DNA of 59,221 nucleotides from Nocardia sp. MH4 (GTDB taxonomy: Bacteria > Actinomycetota > Actinomycetes > Mycobacteriales > Mycobacteriaceae). The notes beneath the pieces were generated by a model, which was given only the letters and a program-made list of their open reading frames with translations, made no database searches and had not been told where the DNA came from. The translations under genes were made by a program, and so were the position numbers. Within the stretch, counting starts at the first letter, position 1; each line of letters opens with the position of its first letter. This document shows positions 1 through 8,965 of this stretch, one piece after another. Location of the stretch: positions 247 through 59,467 of the forward strand of contig NZ_LPNR01000129.1 in NCBI RefSeq assembly GCF_019266065.1, given 5' to 3'.

Positions 1-245
1 CCGGAACCAATAATAATATTGGCACTGACATTCATCGACACACTATTGAGTTCTCAAAGAACACACGCACAAGCATCCACCCGCAACATTTCGTCGGGGC
101 TTCAGCGAGGCAGGGTTCAAACTTAGCGCACGCAAGTGCCCGGACGCAAATCCGGGCTAGGTGAGCTGTCCTACTTGTTGTCGGCGCTCATCGTCCAACC
201 TCGTTTCCCTGGTACTCGGTACCGGGTCGGTGTCCGTGTCGCTCT
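1..245 (-). other. rRNA operon leader (16S gene lies off the left edge)
   Basis: Read leftward, this stretch carries a hairpin (CCCGGA/TCCGGG, 139-156) and then the element GTGTTCTTTGAGAAC (64-50). It continues into a CAATAGTGTGTCGATGAATG-type sequence (about 49-30). This closely resembles the boxB-boxA antitermination and processing region found in rRNA leaders and 16S-23S spacers of Nocardia, Rhodococcus and Mycobacterium. A short CCAAT/ATTGG stem lies at 7-22. No protein gene is supported here. The interpretation is inference from family knowledge. Confidence 0.7.
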
Positions 246-255
246 GACTTGAATT

Positions 256-284
256 AATTTACGTGTCGACAAATGCGATGTCAA
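256..284 (-). promoter_or_regulatory. rRNA operon promoter
   Basis: On the minus strand a perfect -35 box (TTGACA, 284-279) is separated by 17 nt from a -10-like TAAATT (261-256). It faces the leader that ends at the left edge of the window. Box quality and spacing are what is expected of a strong housekeeping sigma promoter driving an rRNA operon. The assignment to rrn rests on the leader elements downstream, because the 16S gene itself lies outside the window. Confidence 0.75.
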
Positions 285-392
285 ATTCCCTAGTCAGGGG
301 ATGTTTCGCACCATCCGGTCGCCACGGACGCCCGTATTCGCGTCGCACACGGGCGGTACGGTGGCGCCGCAACGACATAAGGGAGGGTCGAC

Positions 393-1016
393 GTGGCGGG
401 TGAGCGGAGTGGGAAGCGGCGGGGGCTGCGGCGAGCGGTCGGCGTCGGGCTGGTGGTGGCCGGCGGGCTGGTGCTCGTCACGGTCGGCGCGAATGTGGCG
501 ATGTGGGTCTTGTCGTCCGGGCATCGCAGTGACGTGGGCGGGGCGGTGGGGGCGCCGGTGGTGATCGTGCCCGGGGCGAAGGTCGCGGAGGACGGGACGC
601 CGATGGCCTATCTCCAGGGGCGGTTGGATGTCGCGATCGAGTTGGTGGCGGCGGGGAAGGCCGGGCAGATCCTGTTGTCGGGGGACGCGGGTGGGAGCTC
701 CGGGGACGAGATCGCCTCGATGACGCGGTATCTGCTCGAGCACGGGATCGATCCGGCGATCGTGAAGGCCGATGGGGAGGGACTGTCGACGCGGGAGACG
801 TGTGAGCGGGCGCGGTCGATGTTCGGGATCGAGCGGGCGATCATCGTGAGTCAGTATCAGCATCTGCCGCGGGCGGTGGCGTTGTGCCGGGCGGCGGGGA
901 TCGAGGCCGACGGGGTGGTCGCGTATTGCGATTGCCGGCGCAGTACCGAGGTGCGCAACAACGTCAGGGAGTGGCTTGCCGCGCCCAAGGCTGTCGCGGA
1001 GATGATGTTGCGCTGA
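393..1016 (+). CDS. SanA/YdcF-like DUF218 membrane protein
   Basis: 207-residue protein with one N-terminal membrane segment (about residues 13-37), then a DUF218 domain that begins VIVPGAKV. It contains a QGRLD segment, an ILLSGDAG turn, a TRET motif and a late IIVSQYQHLPRA strand. These are the landmarks of the SanA/YdcF family, linked in enterobacteria to envelope integrity and vancomycin exclusion. The enzymatic activity is not established. The GTG start at 393 follows GGGAGGG (381-387) at good spacing. The gene is monocistronic and diverges from the rrn promoter. Family assignment is firm; its role here is inferred. Confidence 0.85.
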   Translation: MAGERSGKRRGLRRAVGVGLVVAGGLVLVTVGANVAMWVLSSGHRSDVGGAVGAPVVIVPGAKVAEDGTPMAYLQGRLDVAIELVAAGKAGQILLSGDAGGSSGDEIASMTRYLLEHGIDPAIVKADGEGLSTRETCERARSMFGIERAIIVSQYQHLPRAVALCRAAGIEADGVVAYCDCRRSTEVRNNVREWLAAPKAVAEMMLR

Positions 1017-1114
1017 GGCGTCGTGCCGGGTCGGCGTGCGGTTGGCGAGGAATGGGCGGCGATGCAATTTCGGGGACGACGTTTCCTCGGCGAAGGATCG
1101 GTCAACCCTGTCGG

Positions 1115-1168
1115 TCGGTCCGGGAGCTGCGCGGACCGATTCCGATCATCGCGCTGATCAGCGCTTTT
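1115..1168 (+). promoter_or_regulatory. Structured 5' leader with two hairpins
   Basis: A perfect 8-bp inverted repeat (TCGGTCCG/CGGACCGA, 1115-1122 and 1132-1139) is followed by a perfect 14-bp palindrome GCGCTGATCAGCGC (1151-1164). Four T residues come next, and then the CAGGAGG ribosome site of the gene at 1181. The palindrome plus T-run looks like a small intrinsic terminator or attenuator placed directly before the start site. Confidence 0.4.
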
Positions 1169-1180
1169 CAGGAGGACATT

Positions 1181-1435
1181 GTGCGAATCGTCAAGGCGGT
1201 AGTGGTCGGGCTGGCTGTTGCGGCCGCCACAGTCGTGGGGGCGGGCTCGGCCGCCGCGGAGCCGGAGCAGAAGGAGAACATCTACATCGACGTGTCGGTG
1301 CTCGGGTGCTCGGTCGGTGCCGGGCTGGGTGGTGACGTGCTCGTCGCGCTGGGCGGCGGCGGTGGGTCGAGCGCACTGGTGAACTCGTCGCTGGCGGCGC
1401 GGCTGCGGGCCGCCGGCTGCCTGCCGCGACTGTAG
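1181..1435 (+). CDS. Small secreted protein of unknown function
   Basis: 84 residues from a GTG start at 1181, chosen because CAGGAGG lies 6 nt upstream (an upstream in-frame ATG at 884 overlaps the previous gene). Residues 1-26 form a clear Sec signal peptide (basic start, alanine/valine-rich core, AAA before EPEQ). The mature chain is about 58 residues, glycine-rich, with two cysteines (one in VLGCSVG, one in AAGCLPRL) that could form a disulfide. No family is recognised. Small secreted proteins of this build are common in Nocardia and Mycobacterium. The structured leader just upstream may control its expression. Confidence 0.6.
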   Translation: MRIVKAVVVGLAVAAATVVGAGSAAAEPEQKENIYIDVSVLGCSVGAGLGGDVLVALGGGGGSSALVNSSLAARLRAAGCLPRL

Positions 1436-1525
1436 GACCTGCGCCGATGGTCTCGCCACGCGCGGCGAGACCATCGGGGTGCCGTGCTCGGGGAATCGCG
1501 ATCGCGTACCGTGATCGGGGTTGTC

Positions 1526-4500
1526 ATGATGGCCGACGGAATGGGGTGCATCGTGGGCGGATCCGAGCACGCCGCGCGGCTCGTACGTTTCTGGCAGACC
1601 GTGGAGTTGTTCGGTCCGCAGCGGGTTCCCGAGGTCGGGGCGCTGCCCGAGGACGGACTCGTGGTCGAGCCGGCGGCCGACGATCTCGCGCCGTGGGAAG
1701 ACCTGGCCGCGCTTCCGCCGCTGAAGGCGGGGCGAGTGTGGCAGTTCGTGGTGTACGGCGGACTGTTCGGAATCGGGCGGGCGCGGGAGGCGCTGGTTCG
1801 GGCGTTCGGGGAGGACCGGCTCGAAGCCGATGCCCGGCGTGCCGGTACCACTGCCGCTTTCGCGGTGACACTGACCGAGGACGGGGTGGTCGTCGGTGGT
1901 TCGGCGAGCCTGTCGGGGCTGGCCTGGGCGGTGAATCGGTTGCGGTCGCCCGGTCCGGCGGACAGTGGCTGGGCCGAGGGGTTCGAGCATGATTCGGCTG
2001 CGTTCACGGCGGCCTTCGATACGTTGACCCGCGAAGCCGCGGCCGCCGATCCCGGACAGGTCCAGCACTCGCCCCGGTGGCGGGCGCTGGACGTGGTCGG
2101 TCGTGGTGTCGGGGCTTCGCTGATCGCGGCGGGCGCGGACGGGGTCATCTCCCCCGGGCTCGCCGGCATGTCGGCGCTGGCCTTCGCCGAGCGACTGTTA
2201 CCCCGGGACCCGGAGGAACCGGCCGAGGCGCCGCGGCTCACCGGGCGGGATCTACAGACGTTCACCGGCGAACTGTGTGGGGCGCTGGGGATTCGGTCGG
2301 AATTGCGCGCGGGTGGCGTGCGCGTCGCGTGTGTGCAGGTGGCGGCGCGCGACAGTGTCCCCGGCGAGGATCGGCTGAACAGCGGTTTGCGCGCGGACCT
2401 CGCCACGCTGGCGGCGGCCGTCGAGCGCGGCGATGTCGGTGCCGCGCTGCAGGACTATCTCGCGGCCACCGAGACGCTGCCCGTCGATGAACGCATCGAT
2501 GTCCGCGAGCGCCAGGACGTGGTGGTCGAAGGGCTGCTCCCGCATCTGGTTCCGGACGGCCGCTGGCCGGGTGATCCGCTGGTGTCGGGACAGCAGTTCG
2601 CGGTCGATCAGGCGCTGGCCGGATTGCGTGACAGTGCGGGGATTTTCGCGGTGCACGGCGCGCCGGGGACCGGCACGACGACGATGCTGCGCGATCTGCT
2701 GGCGGCGATCGTGGTGGAGCGGGCGGCGCAGCTGGCCTCGTTCGACAATCCGCTCGACGTGTTCACCGGGATCACCGAGCAGGTGCAGGTCGCGAAGAAC
2801 TACACGGTGGGCGCGCATCGGCTGGCGTCGAATGTCACCGGGTTCGAGGTGGTGCTGACGACGGGCAGCGAGGAAGCCGCGGCCGACGTCGTCACCGAGA
2901 TCCAGCGCCGCGACGCCATCGATCGCGAGTTCGACCATTTCACCGAGCTGGCCGATCTCGTCGGCGACGAACCCGCGTGGGGTCTGGTCGCCGCGGCGCT
3001 CGGCGATCAGCGGCGGAGCTTCGGCGAGCGGTTCTGGTTCGGCGACCGATTCGCCACCGAACACTTCTCCGGGTCGACCGCGGGCGGCATGCTCGACATT
3101 CTCAAACAGGCCGAGGCCGACCCGGATTCGGTCCCGGACTGGTCGACGGCGGTGCAGGACTTCGCCGGGCGGCGCGCCGAGGTGCGCAGACTCGCCCAGG
3201 AGCGGCAGGACGTCGCCGACGCGGTGGCCGAGCTGCCCGACATGCATGAGCGGCTGCGGTCGATCGCGGCGGAGATCGCCAATGCCGATACCGCGCACGC
3301 GCATTGGCGGGATCGGCATCAGCTGGCGACCGAGCACCTGCGGGCGGCGCAGGCCACCCAGCATCGCGTCGGCAAGTTGCTCAGTGAGCACGGTGGGCAG
3401 AAGCCGGGGTTCGCGGCGTCGGCGTCGACCGGGTTCAGCGCGGGGCGGCGCTGGAGTGCCCGCAGCAACGAGCTGCTGCGTGAACGGCATATCGCCGAAT
3501 CGGAAATGCGACGGCGGCAGACCGAGGTCGAGTACACGCGGGCGCAGTGGGCGGAGGCGGCCGAGCACGGGCGCGCGCTCATCCGGGCGCATCGGGAGCT
3601 GACCGCGCGACGCGAGGCGGCGCTGGAGATCATCGAGCGAGCGCGCGAGAACTGGGCCGACACCATCCCGTTCGGCGATGCCGCCGGGGACGACGAACGG
3701 TTCCAGCTGTGCAATCCGTGGGCCGACGAGCAGTACGCGACGGCGCGGCGTGAGCTGTTCCTGTCGGCGTTGCGGCTGCATCGGGCGTTCCTGCTCGACG
3801 CGGCGCCGCGGGTGCGCGACAACCTGATCGTCGCGATCGCGCTGATCCGGGGTGAGCTGGCCGAGGCGCCGAAGCCGGAAACCGTCGCCGCCGCCTGGCA
3901 GACGCTGTTCTTGGCGGTGCCGCTGGTGGTCACGACGTTCACGGCCGCGCCGCGGTTGTTCGAGGGGCTCGGGCGGGAGGCGCTGGGCTGGTTGTTCGTC
4001 GATGATGCCGGGCAGGCCGCGCCGCAGTCGGTGGCCGGAGGGCTGTGGCGGGCGCGGCGGGCGGTGATCGTGGGTGATCATCGTCAGCTGGGGCCGATGG
4101 AGACATTGCCGACCTCGGCGCAGGAGGCGCTGGTGCGGCAGTTCGGGCTCGACGCGGAGTGGATGCCGGACCTGGCGTCGGCGCGGCGGGCGGCCGATCG
4201 CGGGGTGCGGTTCGGGACGTGGCTGGCGCCCGCCGATGCCGCCGAACCGGTGTGGGTCGGGGCACCGTTGCGGGTGCATCGGCGCAGTGATCTGCCGATC
4301 TTCGAGCTGACGCATCGGATCGCCTACGACGAGGATCTGCTGATCTTCGGGACGCCGGAACGGCCGGAGTTCCCCGGGCAGGATCGGTGGATCGATGTGC
4401 GATCGGCCCGGGCGGAAGGGAATTGGATTCCCGGGGAGGGCGAGGCGCTGGCCGAGTTGCTCGCCCAGCTGACCGAGGACGGGGTGTCGCCCGGCGATAT

Positions 4501-4846
4501 CCGAGTGGTCAGCCCGTTCCGGGATGTCGCGCGCGGGGCGCGGCAGGTCGCGCAGGAGGTGCTCGGGCCGGAGTTCGCCGCGCATCAGGTGGGAACCGTC
4601 CATGCGATGCACGGGAATTCGGCCGAGGTGGTCGTGCTGATTCTCGGGACCTCGCCCGCCGCGGGTGGGTCGCGGCGCTGGGCGGCGATGAATCCGAATG
4701 TGCTCAATGCGGCGGTGTCGCGGGCGCGGCGGCGGGTGTATGTGATCGGCAACTACCGATTGTGGAGCAGCCAGCGGTATTTCGACGCGCTGGCCGCGCA
4801 GTGGACGGTGCAGGACGAGCCGGTGCGTCAGACGGTCAGCCGGTAG
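1526..4846 (+). CDS. Large SF1 (DNA2/NAM7-like) helicase-like protein with altered Walker A
   Basis: About 1106 residues. An unassigned N-terminal region (1-370) precedes a P-loop GAPGTGTTTM (about 378-387), where family members read GxPGTGKTT; the catalytic lysine codon is ACG (Thr, about residue 384, nt 2675-2677). A long helical insertion follows (about 450-780). Then come a Walker B DDAGQA (about 826), motif GDHRQLGP and C-terminal motifs VHAMHGNSAEVVV and NAAVSRARRRVYVIG, all typical of UvrD/Dna2-type helicases. The start is uncertain: ATG 1526 is preferred, GTG 1484 and GTG 1553 are possible. Its last 19 nt overlap the end of the convergent methyltransferase gene. The frame is intact for over 3.3 kb, so the protein is made, but ATPase activity is doubtful. 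Confidence 0.85.
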   Translation: MMADGMGCIVGGSEHAARLVRFWQTVELFGPQRVPEVGALPEDGLVVEPAADDLAPWEDLAALPPLKAGRVWQFVVYGGLFGIGRAREALVRAFGEDRLEADARRAGTTAAFAVTLTEDGVVVGGSASLSGLAWAVNRLRSPGPADSGWAEGFEHDSAAFTAAFDTLTREAAAADPGQVQHSPRWRALDVVGRGVGASLIAAGADGVISPGLAGMSALAFAERLLPRDPEEPAEAPRLTGRDLQTFTGELCGALGIRSELRAGGVRVACVQVAARDSVPGEDRLNSGLRADLATLAAAVERGDVGAALQDYLAATETLPVDERIDVRERQDVVVEGLLPHLVPDGRWPGDPLVSGQQFAVDQALAGLRDSAGIFAVHGAPGTGTTTMLRDLLAAIVVERAAQLASFDNPLDVFTGITEQVQVAKNYTVGAHRLASNVTGFEVVLTTGSEEAAADVVTEIQRRDAIDREFDHFTELADLVGDEPAWGLVAAALGDQRRSFGERFWFGDRFATEHFSGSTAGGMLDILKQAEADPDSVPDWSTAVQDFAGRRAEVRRLAQERQDVADAVAELPDMHERLRSIAAEIANADTAHAHWRDRHQLATEHLRAAQATQHRVGKLLSEHGGQKPGFAASASTGFSAGRRWSARSNELLRERHIAESEMRRRQTEVEYTRAQWAEAAEHGRALIRAHRELTARREAALEIIERARENWADTIPFGDAAGDDERFQLCNPWADEQYATARRELFLSALRLHRAFLLDAAPRVRDNLIVAIALIRGELAEAPKPETVAAAWQTLFLAVPLVVTTFTAAPRLFEGLGREALGWLFVDDAGQAAPQSVAGGLWRARRAVIVGDHRQLGPMETLPTSAQEALVRQFGLDAEWMPDLASARRAADRGVRFGTWLAPADAAEPVWVGAPLRVHRRSDLPIFELTHRIAYDEDLLIFGTPERPEFPGQDRWIDVRSARAEGNWIPGEGEALAELLAQLTEDGVSPGDIRVVSPFRDVARGARQVAQEVLGPEFAAHQVGTVHAMHGNSAEVVVLILGTSPAAGGSRRWAAMNPNVLNAAVSRARRRVYVIGNYRLWSSQRYFDALAAQWTVQDEPVRQTVSR

Positions 4847-5886
4847 AAGCGCCAGAACCCGAAGTCCTCGATCGGGAGGACGTCGACGGCGGCGAAGCCC
4901 GCCCGCTCGGCGTACTCGGCCAGTTTCGCGGTGCGCAGGACGGTGCCGGTGCCCGCCGAACCGGGGTGGGCCATGCCGTCAGGCAGGCAGATCAGCAGGC
5001 TGAAGCCGTACATCAGGCGGTCGACATCGCCGGCCGGTGCGGTGAATTCCGCGTCGACGGCTTCGTCCATGACGATCACGACGCCGCCGGGCCGCAGGGC
5101 CTTGCGCATCGCGGTGAGGATCTCGACGGGGTGGGGCATGTCGTGCAGGCATTCGAAGGCGAACACCGCGTCGAACGTGGCTTCGGGCAGGTCGGTCGCG
5201 GCGTCGCCGTGGTGGAAGCGGACGCGGTCGCCGAGGCCGGCGGCATTGTCGCGGGCCATCACGACCGAGGGTTCGTCGATGTCGTAGCCGTCGACCCGCA
5301 GTTCCGGGTAGGCGCGGGCCAGCGCGATGGACGACCAGCCGCCGCCGGAGCCCACATCGGCGACGCGGGCGTCCTGGCCTGCGAGTCTCGCGTGCACATC
5401 CGGCACGCCGGCCAGGTCGATGGCGAGACGGTGCTCGAACCATGGGCGGTTCATGTCGGACTGCGATTCGCGCATGTCCACGCCGTATTCGGACCAGCCG
5501 ACGCCCCCGCCCTCGCGGTAGGCGCGGATCAGGCCGGGCAGCTGGACCGCGGCACCGGCCAGCATTCTGGCCAGCGGCGCGAGGTAGTTCAGGCTGCTGG
5601 GATCGGTGAGGACTTCGGCGGGACCGGCGGGGAGGGTGAAGCGGCCGTCGCCGTCGACGGTCAGCACACCGGTCGCGGCCTGCTGCTCGAGCCATTCCCT
5701 GGCGTAGCGCAGGTCGCCGCCGGCGCGCGCGGTCAGTTCGACGGCGTCGGCGGGACCGTGCTCGGCCAGTGCCCGATACCAGCCGAGCCGGTCGCCGAGG
5801 TGCACCGCGAGGATGTCGACGGCGCCGAGTGCCGCGCCGAACAGCCGGTCGGCGAACTGCTCACTGGTCTGCTCCGTTGCGGCCAC
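4828..5886 (-). CDS. Rv2258c-like class I SAM-dependent methyltransferase
   Basis: 352 residues. The N-terminal 120 residues look like a winged-helix dimerisation domain, as in O-methyltransferases and Rv2258c. The Rossmann domain has the SAM motif I VADVGSGGGWSS, an acidic loop YDIDEPS and the late motif LRPGGVVIVMDEAV. Start: GTG at 5886 is preferred because AGGGAGG lies 7 nt upstream; an in-frame GTG at 5910 lies upstream of that ribosome site. Length matches Rv2258c (about 353 residues). The substrate is unknown. The 3' end overlaps the helicase gene on the other strand. Confidence 0.85.
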   Translation of the reverse strand: MAATEQTSEQFADRLFGAALGAVDILAVHLGDRLGWYRALAEHGPADAVELTARAGGDLRYAREWLEQQAATGVLTVDGDGRFTLPAGPAEVLTDPSSLNYLAPLARMLAGAAVQLPGLIRAYREGGGVGWSEYGVDMRESQSDMNRPWFEHRLAIDLAGVPDVHARLAGQDARVADVGSGGGWSSIALARAYPELRVDGYDIDEPSVVMARDNAAGLGDRVRFHHGDAATDLPEATFDAVFAFECLHDMPHPVEILTAMRKALRPGGVVIVMDEAVDAEFTAPAGDVDRLMYGFSLLICLPDGMAHPGSAGTGTVLRTAKLAEYAERAGFAAVDVLPIEDFGFWRFYRLTV

Positions 5887-6053
5887 GTCGATCCTCCCTG
5901 GCTGTGTCACGGACCGATCGGCCCGCTGTAGCGAAGTACGTGGCGGCGCGGCCCGTGGTTCACTCCGGAGTCAACGATTCGGTCTCCGACCGGCTGGTTG
6001 CGCGGAGTTTGCGGGAGACTGGCCGGTGCGTGTGTCGAATGATCGGAGTAGTC

Positions 6054-6374
6054 ATGAGAACAGCCGCCGTCCTCGGATCGACCGCTGGCGCCGCGATCGC
6101 CGTCGTCCTCGCCCTGCCCGTGGAAGCCGGTGCCGATCCGGTCACCGACTTTTTGTGCAACAGCGGGTCCAGCCAGTTCTGTCCGCCGCCACCTCCGTCA
6201 CCCGGCGGGGACTGTCATCCGTCGTATGACCCGTGCGTGCCGTTCGCCGCCGACGTCGACTGCGCGGGCGGCGACGGGAACGGTCCCGCGTACACGGGAC
6301 GGGTTCGGGTGATCGGGCCGGACGAGTACGGGCTCGACACCGACAACGATGGGATCGGCTGCGAGACCAGCTGA
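6054..6374 (+). CDS. Small secreted protein with Excalibur-like calcium-binding end
   Basis: 106 residues from ATG 6054 (GGAG at 6044-6047). An N-terminal signal peptide (about 1-27, ending near GADP) leads to a proline-rich linker (PPPPPSPGG). A cysteine-containing domain follows and ends DTDNDGIGCETS. The terminal DxDxDGxxCE pattern is the hallmark of the Excalibur domain, which resembles an EF-hand loop and is usual at the C-terminus of secreted nucleases and surface proteins. No nuclease domain is present here. An exported, possibly calcium-binding protein is the most that can be said. Confidence 0.75.
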   Translation: MRTAAVLGSTAGAAIAVVLALPVEAGADPVTDFLCNSGSSQFCPPPPPSPGGDCHPSYDPCVPFAADVDCAGGDGNGPAYTGRVRVIGPDEYGLDTDNDGIGCETS

Positions 6375-6437
6375 CGCGCGGGGCGGCGTCGTGCCGCAGG
6401 CCGGTAGCCTGCCCGCGCACGCGCCGCGCGTCAGCTG
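6368..6437. terminator. Cruciform-like bidirectional terminator
   Basis: Perfect 14-bp inverted repeat (CAGCTGACGCGCGG at 6368-6381, its complement at 6424-6437) enclosing a second perfect hairpin GCAGGC/GCCTGC (about 6396-6412). It starts at the stop codon of the secreted protein gene and ends just before the stop of the convergent IIA gene, the right place for a shared terminator. There is no T-run. Confidence 0.5.
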
Positions 6438-6443
6438 GGTCTG

Positions 6444-6899
6444 CTACGGCGAATCGAACAGCAGGACACCGGAATCCACCTCGGTGCCGACGGCGTCGCT
6501 GACGATCGAGTCCTTCGGGGAGTCCATCACGACGATCGGGCAGATCGGGGAATTGCCGGTGGCGGCGATCTCGGTGGGGTCGAAGGTGACGATCGGGGCG
6601 CCTGCCTCGACCTCGTCGCCTTCGGCGGCCAGCAGGCCGAAGCCTTCGCCCTTCAGCTTCACCGTGTCGATGCCCAGGTGGACGAGGACGCCGACGCCGC
6701 TGCCCAGGATGACGAAGGCGTGCGGGTGGAGTTTGAGGATCTTGCCCGCGATGGGGGCGGTAACCGTGAGGGTGCCCCGGGTGCGGTCGGGGTCGATCGC
6801 CACGCCCGAGCCGACGATCTGACCGGCGAAGACCGGGTCGGGGACGTCGGCCAAGGAGACGACCTTGCCCGCGAGCGGAGCGAGGACGGGCACGCTCAC
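6444..6899 (-). CDS. crr: PTS glucose/GlcNAc-family IIA component
   Basis: 151 residues, the usual length of an IIA-Glc protein. The two phosphotransfer histidines lie in HPHAF (about His60) and VLVHLGIDTVKLKGEGF (about His74). It receives phosphate from HPr and passes it to IIB at the inner face of the membrane. The GTG start at 6899 overlaps the IIB stop codon (GTGA), so the two are translationally coupled. It is convergent with the secreted protein gene. Family certain; the GlcNAc role is inferred from the adjacent nag genes. Confidence 0.92.
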   Translation of the reverse strand: MSVPVLAPLAGKVVSLADVPDPVFAGQIVGSGVAIDPDRTRGTLTVTAPIAGKILKLHPHAFVILGSGVGVLVHLGIDTVKLKGEGFGLLAAEGDEVEAGAPIVTFDPTEIAATGNSPICPIVVMDSPKDSIVSDAVGTEVDSGVLLFDSP

Positions 6900-7126
6900 A
6901 GGATGTCCTCGATGTCCTCGGCGAGGGTGTCGGCTTCGGGGCCGACGACGACCTGCACGACCGAGCCGGCCTTGAGGACGCCGTGCGCGCCCGCGGCCTT
7001 GAGGGCGGCTTCGTCGACCTTGCTGCCGTCCTTCACCTCGGTGCGCAACCGGGTGATGCAGGCCTCGATCTCGACGATGTTGTCCGCGCCACCCAGACCC
7101 TTGACGATCGCTTCCGCTTTGGACAT
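6896..7126 (-). CDS. PTS glucose/GlcNAc-family IIB component
   Basis: 76 residues, a free-standing IIB domain. The phosphorylated cysteine is Cys23 in IEACITRLR. The start at 7126 (ATG, MSKAEA) is chosen because GGGAGAA lies just upstream and because the family begins here; the frame stays open further upstream. It is divergent from the IIC gene, with the putative operator between them, so both transcripts can be controlled together. A separate IIB and IIC resemble the Streptomyces NagF/NagE2 arrangement. Confidence 0.92.
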   Translation of the reverse strand: MSKAEAIVKGLGGADNIVEIEACITRLRTEVKDGSKVDEAALKAAGAHGVLKAGSVVQVVVGPEADTLAEDIEDIL

Positions 7127-7233
7127 GTGTTCTCCCTTTCCGCGGTGGTTGCCGGTTCCAGTATGGGAGCCTCGAATGTGCGCCACGTCATATTTCGCGG
7201 TTGACATCCGACAGCCACCTGGTCAAACTTACA

Positions 7234-7248
7234 ACTGGTTATGACCGG
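7234..7248. promoter_or_regulatory. DasR/NagR-like operator candidate
   Basis: ACTGGTTATGACCGG contains the dyad TGGT-n4-ACC, close to the core of the DasR-type consensus (TGGTCTAGACCA). A further CTGGTC lies at 7219-7224. The site is nearly equidistant from the IIB start (7126) and the IIC start (7354), a sensible place for one GntR-family regulator to control both directions. No such regulator gene is in the window. Confidence 0.45.
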
Positions 7249-7353
7249 ACAGTACCCGTCAGGGTCACCGGTTCACAACAGTTAACCCGGACCGACTCCC
7301 AAGTCCGTTCGGCTCGCCGAGACCGCCGGAAACCCGGCACGAAGAAGGTCGAC

Positions 7354-8700
<1,347 letters not shown>

Positions 8701-8704
8701 GGAC

Positions 8705-8965
8705 ATGACCACCCGCACAGTCGTCGTCGGATCCCAGGTGGGGCTCCATGCCCGGCCCGCAGCGAAATTCACCCAGGCCGTGCAGGCCACCGGAGTACCG
8801 GTGCGGATCTCGCTGGGAGCGGGCGAACCGGTCGACGCGGCCAGCGTGCTCGCCGTCATGACCCTGGGCGCCGGCCACGGCGCCGAGGTGACCCTGCACG
8901 CCGACGACGACGCGGTGCTCGACAGCCTGGCCGCGCTGGTGGCCTCGGATCTGGACGCCGCCTGA
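8705..8965 (+). CDS. ptsH: HPr phosphocarrier protein
   Basis: 86 residues. GLHARPAAKF contains the active His15, which takes phosphate from EI and gives it to IIA. Ser47 sits where Ser46 of Firmicutes HPr is regulated, but no HPr kinase gene is seen. The ATG at 8705 follows GTGAGTGAGGAC. The stop overlaps the EI start (TGATG), so expression is coupled. This is the general energy-coupling protein of the sugar PTS. Confidence 0.95.
   Translation: MTTRTVVVGSQVGLHARPAAKFTQAVQATGVPVRISLGAGEPVDAASVLAVMTLGAGHGAEVTLHADDDAVLDSLAALVASDLDAA

Noticed and set aside
1..64. 16S-23S internal spacer rather than a leader
   Set aside because: The element looks like rrn spacers too, but a consensus promoter lies just upstream and no 16S end is present, so a leader fits better.
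2252..4612. Long minus-strand open frame inside the helicase-like gene
   Set aside because: Composition is that of a mirror frame (Arg/Pro/Gln-rich), without start signal or recognisable domain; the plus strand has clear helicase motifs.
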